DNA of 17,660 nt. Source: an uncultured Lachnospiraceae bacterium (GTDB lineage Bacteria; Bacillota; Clostridia; Lachnospirales; Lachnospiraceae). Shown here piece by piece: positions 15,173 through 17,660 of the stretch; the first letter of the stretch is position 1; the number at the start of each line of letters is the position of its first letter. The stretch spans positions 1 through 17,660 of the forward strand of contig CAJKQE010000042.1 in NCBI GenBank assembly GCA_905201915.1. The letters are read 5' to 3'. The notes under the pieces were generated by a model. That model saw only the letters and a program-made list of their open reading frames with translations, was not told where the DNA came from and made no database searches. A program made the position numbers and the translations under genes.

Positions 15173-15213
15173 ATCGCAGTGGTTAAAAAAAATTATAGAA
15201 AAGGGGCATGAAT

Positions 15214-16689
15214 ATGAAAATAGGATTTGATAATGACAAGTATTTATCGATGCAATCAGAACACATTAAAGAACGTATCAGCAAGTTTGATAACAAGCTG
15301 TATCTGGAGTTTGGCGGTAAACTCTTTGACGACTATCACGCCTCCAGAGTTTTACCCGGATTTGCCCCAGACAGCAAGCTTAAAATGTTAATGCAACTTT
15401 CTGAGCATGCCGAAATCGTAATTGTTATCAGTGCCGGAGACATTGAAAAAAATAAAGTAAGAGGGGATTTGGGAATCACTTATGACCTTGACGTAATTCG
15501 TTTAATTGACGCCTTTAAAGAAAGAGGCTTTTTCGTAGGCAGCGTAGTTATTACCCAATATTCCGGGCAAAACAGCGCAAATATCTTCAAATCAAAATTG
15601 GAGAATTTAGGGATTAAAGTATATATCCATTACCCAATTGAAGGTTATCCAAGTAATATTCCTCTTATTGTCAGCGATGAAGGCTATGGAAAAAATGAGT
15701 ATATTGAAACTTCTCGTCCTCTGGTTATCATCACTGCACCAGGACCTGGAAGCGGAAAAATGGCAACCTGTCTCTCACAGCTTTACCATGAACACAAACG
15801 TGGAATTCATGCAGGTTATGCGAAATTCGAGACTTTCCCAATCTGGAATATTCCTCTGAAACATCCGGTAAATCTGGCTTATGAAGCAGCTACCGCAGAC
15901 TTAAATGATGTCAACATGATTGACCCATTCCATTTGGAAGCTTATGGTGAAACAACAGTAAATTACAATCGTGACGTAGAAATTTTCCCTGTATTAAGTG
16001 CTATCTTTGAACGTATCTTTGGAAAATGCCCATATCAGTCTCCTACAGACATGGGTGTAAATATGGTTGGAAACTGCATTATTGATGATGAAGTGTGTCG
16101 TGAAGCCTCCAAGCAGGAAATTATCCGTAGATATTATCAATCTCTGGAAAGACATCTGGAAGGGGAAAACAATGATGAAGAAGTATTCAAATTAGAACTG
16201 TTAATGAAACAGGCTGGTATTTCTACAGAAGATAGAAAAGTAACAACTGCTGCTCTTAATCGTGCAAAAGAAACAGGCGCACCTGCCGCTGCTCTTGAAT
16301 TGGAAGACGGAACCATTATCACAGGTAAAACATCTGATTTATTAGGAGCTTCTGCTGCACTGATGCTAAACACTTTAAAAGAGCTTGCAGATATTCCTCA
16401 TGAAGTACATGTTATTTCTCCTGCTGCTATCGAACCAATCCAGAAACTGAAAACAGAGTATCTGGGAAGCCAGAACCCACGCTTGCATACGGATGAAGTG
16501 TTAATCGCACTTTCCAGTACCGCTGCTACCAGTGACCTTGCAAAATTAGCTTTGGCGCAACTTCCAAAGTTAAAAGATCGTCAAGTACACTCCTCTGTAA
16601 TGCTATCTTCAGTGGACAAAAAAGTGTTTAAAAAACTAGGTGTTCAACTTACTTGTGAAGCAATTTACGAACATAAAAAATTATACTAG
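15214..16689 (+). CDS. DUF1846/UPF0371 family protein
   Basis: This is a conserved protein of about 490 residues, common in Firmicutes and Actinobacteria, with no assigned reaction that I know. Of 491 residues here, the N-terminus (KIGFDNDKYLSMQSEHI) and GGKLFDDYHASRVLPGF at 34-50 are strongly family-like. A glycine-rich loop GPGSGKM at 177-183 follows a hydrophobic strand and resembles a P-loop with Met in place of Ser/Thr. TDMGVNMVGNCIIDDE is at 278-293. No signal peptide or membrane segment is seen, so it is probably cytosolic. I start at 15214 because AAGGGG lies 7 bases upstream; the ATG at 15208 is only one base from it. It is divergent from ftsH and apparently monocistronic. Confidence 0.9.
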   Translation: MKIGFDNDKYLSMQSEHIKERISKFDNKLYLEFGGKLFDDYHASRVLPGFAPDSKLKMLMQLSEHAEIVIVISAGDIEKNKVRGDLGITYDLDVIRLIDAFKERGFFVGSVVITQYSGQNSANIFKSKLENLGIKVYIHYPIEGYPSNIPLIVSDEGYGKNEYIETSRPLVIITAPGPGSGKMATCLSQLYHEHKRGIHAGYAKFETFPIWNIPLKHPVNLAYEAATADLNDVNMIDPFHLEAYGETTVNYNRDVEIFPVLSAIFERIFGKCPYQSPTDMGVNMVGNCIIDDEVCREASKQEIIRRYYQSLERHLEGENNDEEVFKLELLMKQAGISTEDRKVTTAALNRAKETGAPAAALELEDGTIITGKTSDLLGASAALMLNTLKELADIPHEVHVISPAAIEPIQKLKTEYLGSQNPRLHTDEVLIALSSTAATSDLAKLALAQLPKLKDRQVHSSVMLSSVDKKVFKKLGVQLTCEAIYEHKKLY

Positions 16690-16710
16690 GTAAAAAATAT
16701 CCTAACAAAC

Positions 16711-16774
16711 GTATATGAAAAGTGCCCTATATTTCACGCTCAGTCTGCGTGAAATATAGGGCACTTTCATATAC
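16711..16774. terminator. Long palindrome, likely bidirectional terminator
   Basis: The left arm (16711-16739) and right arm (16747-16774) are complementary over 28 positions with one extra A in the left arm; the loop is 7 bases. The core AGTGCCC/GGGCACT stem is followed by TTTC on the plus strand and TTTTC on the minus. It lies between the convergent DUF1846 gene and galE, which suits a shared terminator. The stem is longer than usual, so a small palindromic mobile repeat is an alternative. Confidence 0.65.
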
Positions 16775-16798
16775 TGTGTTACGCTTGTTTTACTTATT

Positions 16799-17660
16799 TT
16801 ATTCTTCGTATCCGTTTGGATTGTTAGACTGCCATCTCCAGGAGTCTTCGCACATTTCTTTAATACCAAACTCTGCTTTCCATCCCAGTTCTTCTTCTGC
16901 TTTCTTTGCGCTGGAATAGCAAGTAGCGATATCACCTGGACGACGTGGTTTAATTGCATAAGGCACTTTTACGCCAGTAGCTTCTTCAAAGTTCTTTACC
17001 ATATCCAGAACACTATATCCTACGCCTGTTCCCAGATTATAAATTTTAAGACCTGCTTTTTCTTCGATTTTCTTTAATGCTTTTACATGGCCTTTTGCAA
17101 GGTCTACAACATGAATGTAATCTCTTACTCCTGTTCCGTCATGTGTATCGTAGTCATTTCCAAATACACCCAGTTCTTTTAATTTTCCTACTGCAACCTG
17201 AGTAATATATGGCATCAGATTATTTGGAATACCATTTGGATTTTCTCCGATTGTTCCGCTCTTATGTGCTCCGATTGGGTTGAAGTATCTTAAAAGAACA
17301 ATATTCCATTCTGGGTCTGCTTTCTGAATATCGGATAAAATCTGCTCTAACATAGATTTTGTCCATCCATAAGGATTTGTACACTGTCCTTTTGGACATT
17401 CTTCTGTAATTGGGATAATTGCAGGATCTCCATATACAGTAGCAGAAGATGAAAAGATAATATTCTTTACATTATGTTTTCTCATAACATCTACTAAAGT
17501 AAGAGTACCGGCAATATTATTTTCATAATATTCCCATGGTTTTGCTACAGATTCACCAACTGCTTTTAATCCGGCAAAGTGAATACAAGAGTCAATTTCT
17601 TCTTTTTCAAAAATTTCATTTAATGCATCTCTGTCTAAAATATCTGCCTTATAAAATTTA
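16799..17660 (-). CDS. galE: UDP-glucose 4-epimerase (5' part outside the window)
   Basis: GalE interconverts UDP-glucose and UDP-galactose with bound NAD in the Leloir pathway and supplies UDP-galactose for polysaccharides. About 286 C-terminal residues are present, and the frame stays open to the right edge. The ATG at 17485 is therefore internal, and the NAD-binding Rossmann start is missing. Visible motifs are CIHFAGLKAVGESV, the SSSATVYG serine, the catalytic Tyr and Lys in NPYGWTK, LRYFNPIGAH, and the GVRDYIHVVDLA and YNLGTGVGYSVL segments. All key residues in the visible part are intact. Its terminator is shared with the convergent DUF1846 gene. Confidence 0.97.
   Translation of the reverse strand, partial: KFYKADILDRDALNEIFEKEEIDSCIHFAGLKAVGESVAKPWEYYENNIAGTLTLVDVMRKHNVKNIIFSSSATVYGDPAIIPITEECPKGQCTNPYGWTKSMLEQILSDIQKADPEWNIVLLRYFNPIGAHKSGTIGENPNGIPNNLMPYITQVAVGKLKELGVFGNDYDTHDGTGVRDYIHVVDLAKGHVKALKKIEEKAGLKIYNLGTGVGYSVLDMVKNFEEATGVKVPYAIKPRRPGDIATCYSSAKKAEEELGWKAEFGIKEMCEDSWRWQSNNPNGYEE

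Noticed and set aside
16702..16959. Minus-strand 85-residue frame and plus-strand 65-residue frame across the palindrome
   Set aside because: Both overlap galE coding sequence and the palindrome arms; similar peptides at both ends come only from the inverted repeat.

Overview
This window is a housekeeping stretch from a low-GC Gram-positive bacterium. The gene content and protein style fit a Clostridia member of the Lachnospiraceae, possibly Blautia-like. That placement is an inference from familiarity with these proteins; no search was run. Clear signs are HPr kinase/phosphorylase, a ROK glucokinase with a Cys zinc motif, strong AGGAGG-type ribosome binding sites and TTGACA/TATAAT-type promoters. 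I see no phage genes, transposase, CRISPR array or other recognisable mobile element.

Layout, left to right. Positions 1-118 hold an outward-facing stable-RNA-like promoter. Next are two CCA-less class II serine tRNA genes (anticodons GGA and UGA, minus strand) with their own promoter. A minus-strand cluster follows: small zinc-ribbon protein > RNase Z (rnz) > tsaD > ispD. Upstream of it, also on the minus strand, is the operon tsaE > tsaB > rimI, which ends in a terminator overlapping the rimI stop codon. Divergent from tsaE is a cyclophilin-type prolyl isomerase (+), which converges on an IMPACT/YigZ-family gene (-). A class A penicillin-binding protein (+) with a repetitive Pro/Glu tail converges on a minus-strand block made of ftsH, uvrC and the overlapping pair hprK-glcK. 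Divergent from ftsH is a DUF1846/UPF0371 protein (+). It converges on a partial galE (-) across a 28-bp near-perfect palindrome.

How the genes fit together. TsaE, TsaB and TsaD are three of the four enzymes that make t6A37 on ANN-decoding tRNAs; TsaC is not in the window. RNase Z matures tRNAs that lack an encoded CCA, which is the state of both serine tRNAs here. HPrK and GlcK link glycolytic state to carbon catabolite repression. IspD feeds isoprenoid synthesis (undecaprenyl carrier) and the penicillin-binding protein builds the wall. FtsH and UvrC cover membrane proteolysis and nucleotide-excision repair.

Several starts were moved inward from the longest reading frame because the ribosome binding site and promoter fit the inner start better: rnz, rimI, the YigZ-family gene, ftsH and the DUF1846 gene. 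No clearly new multi-gene system is visible. The best leads are regulatory: divergent promoters sharing one -35 box, an inverted repeat framing the DUF1846 promoter, a strong terminator touching the uvrC ribosome binding site, and the palindrome before galE. The two least understood proteins are the 82-residue zinc-ribbon protein and the DUF1846 protein.
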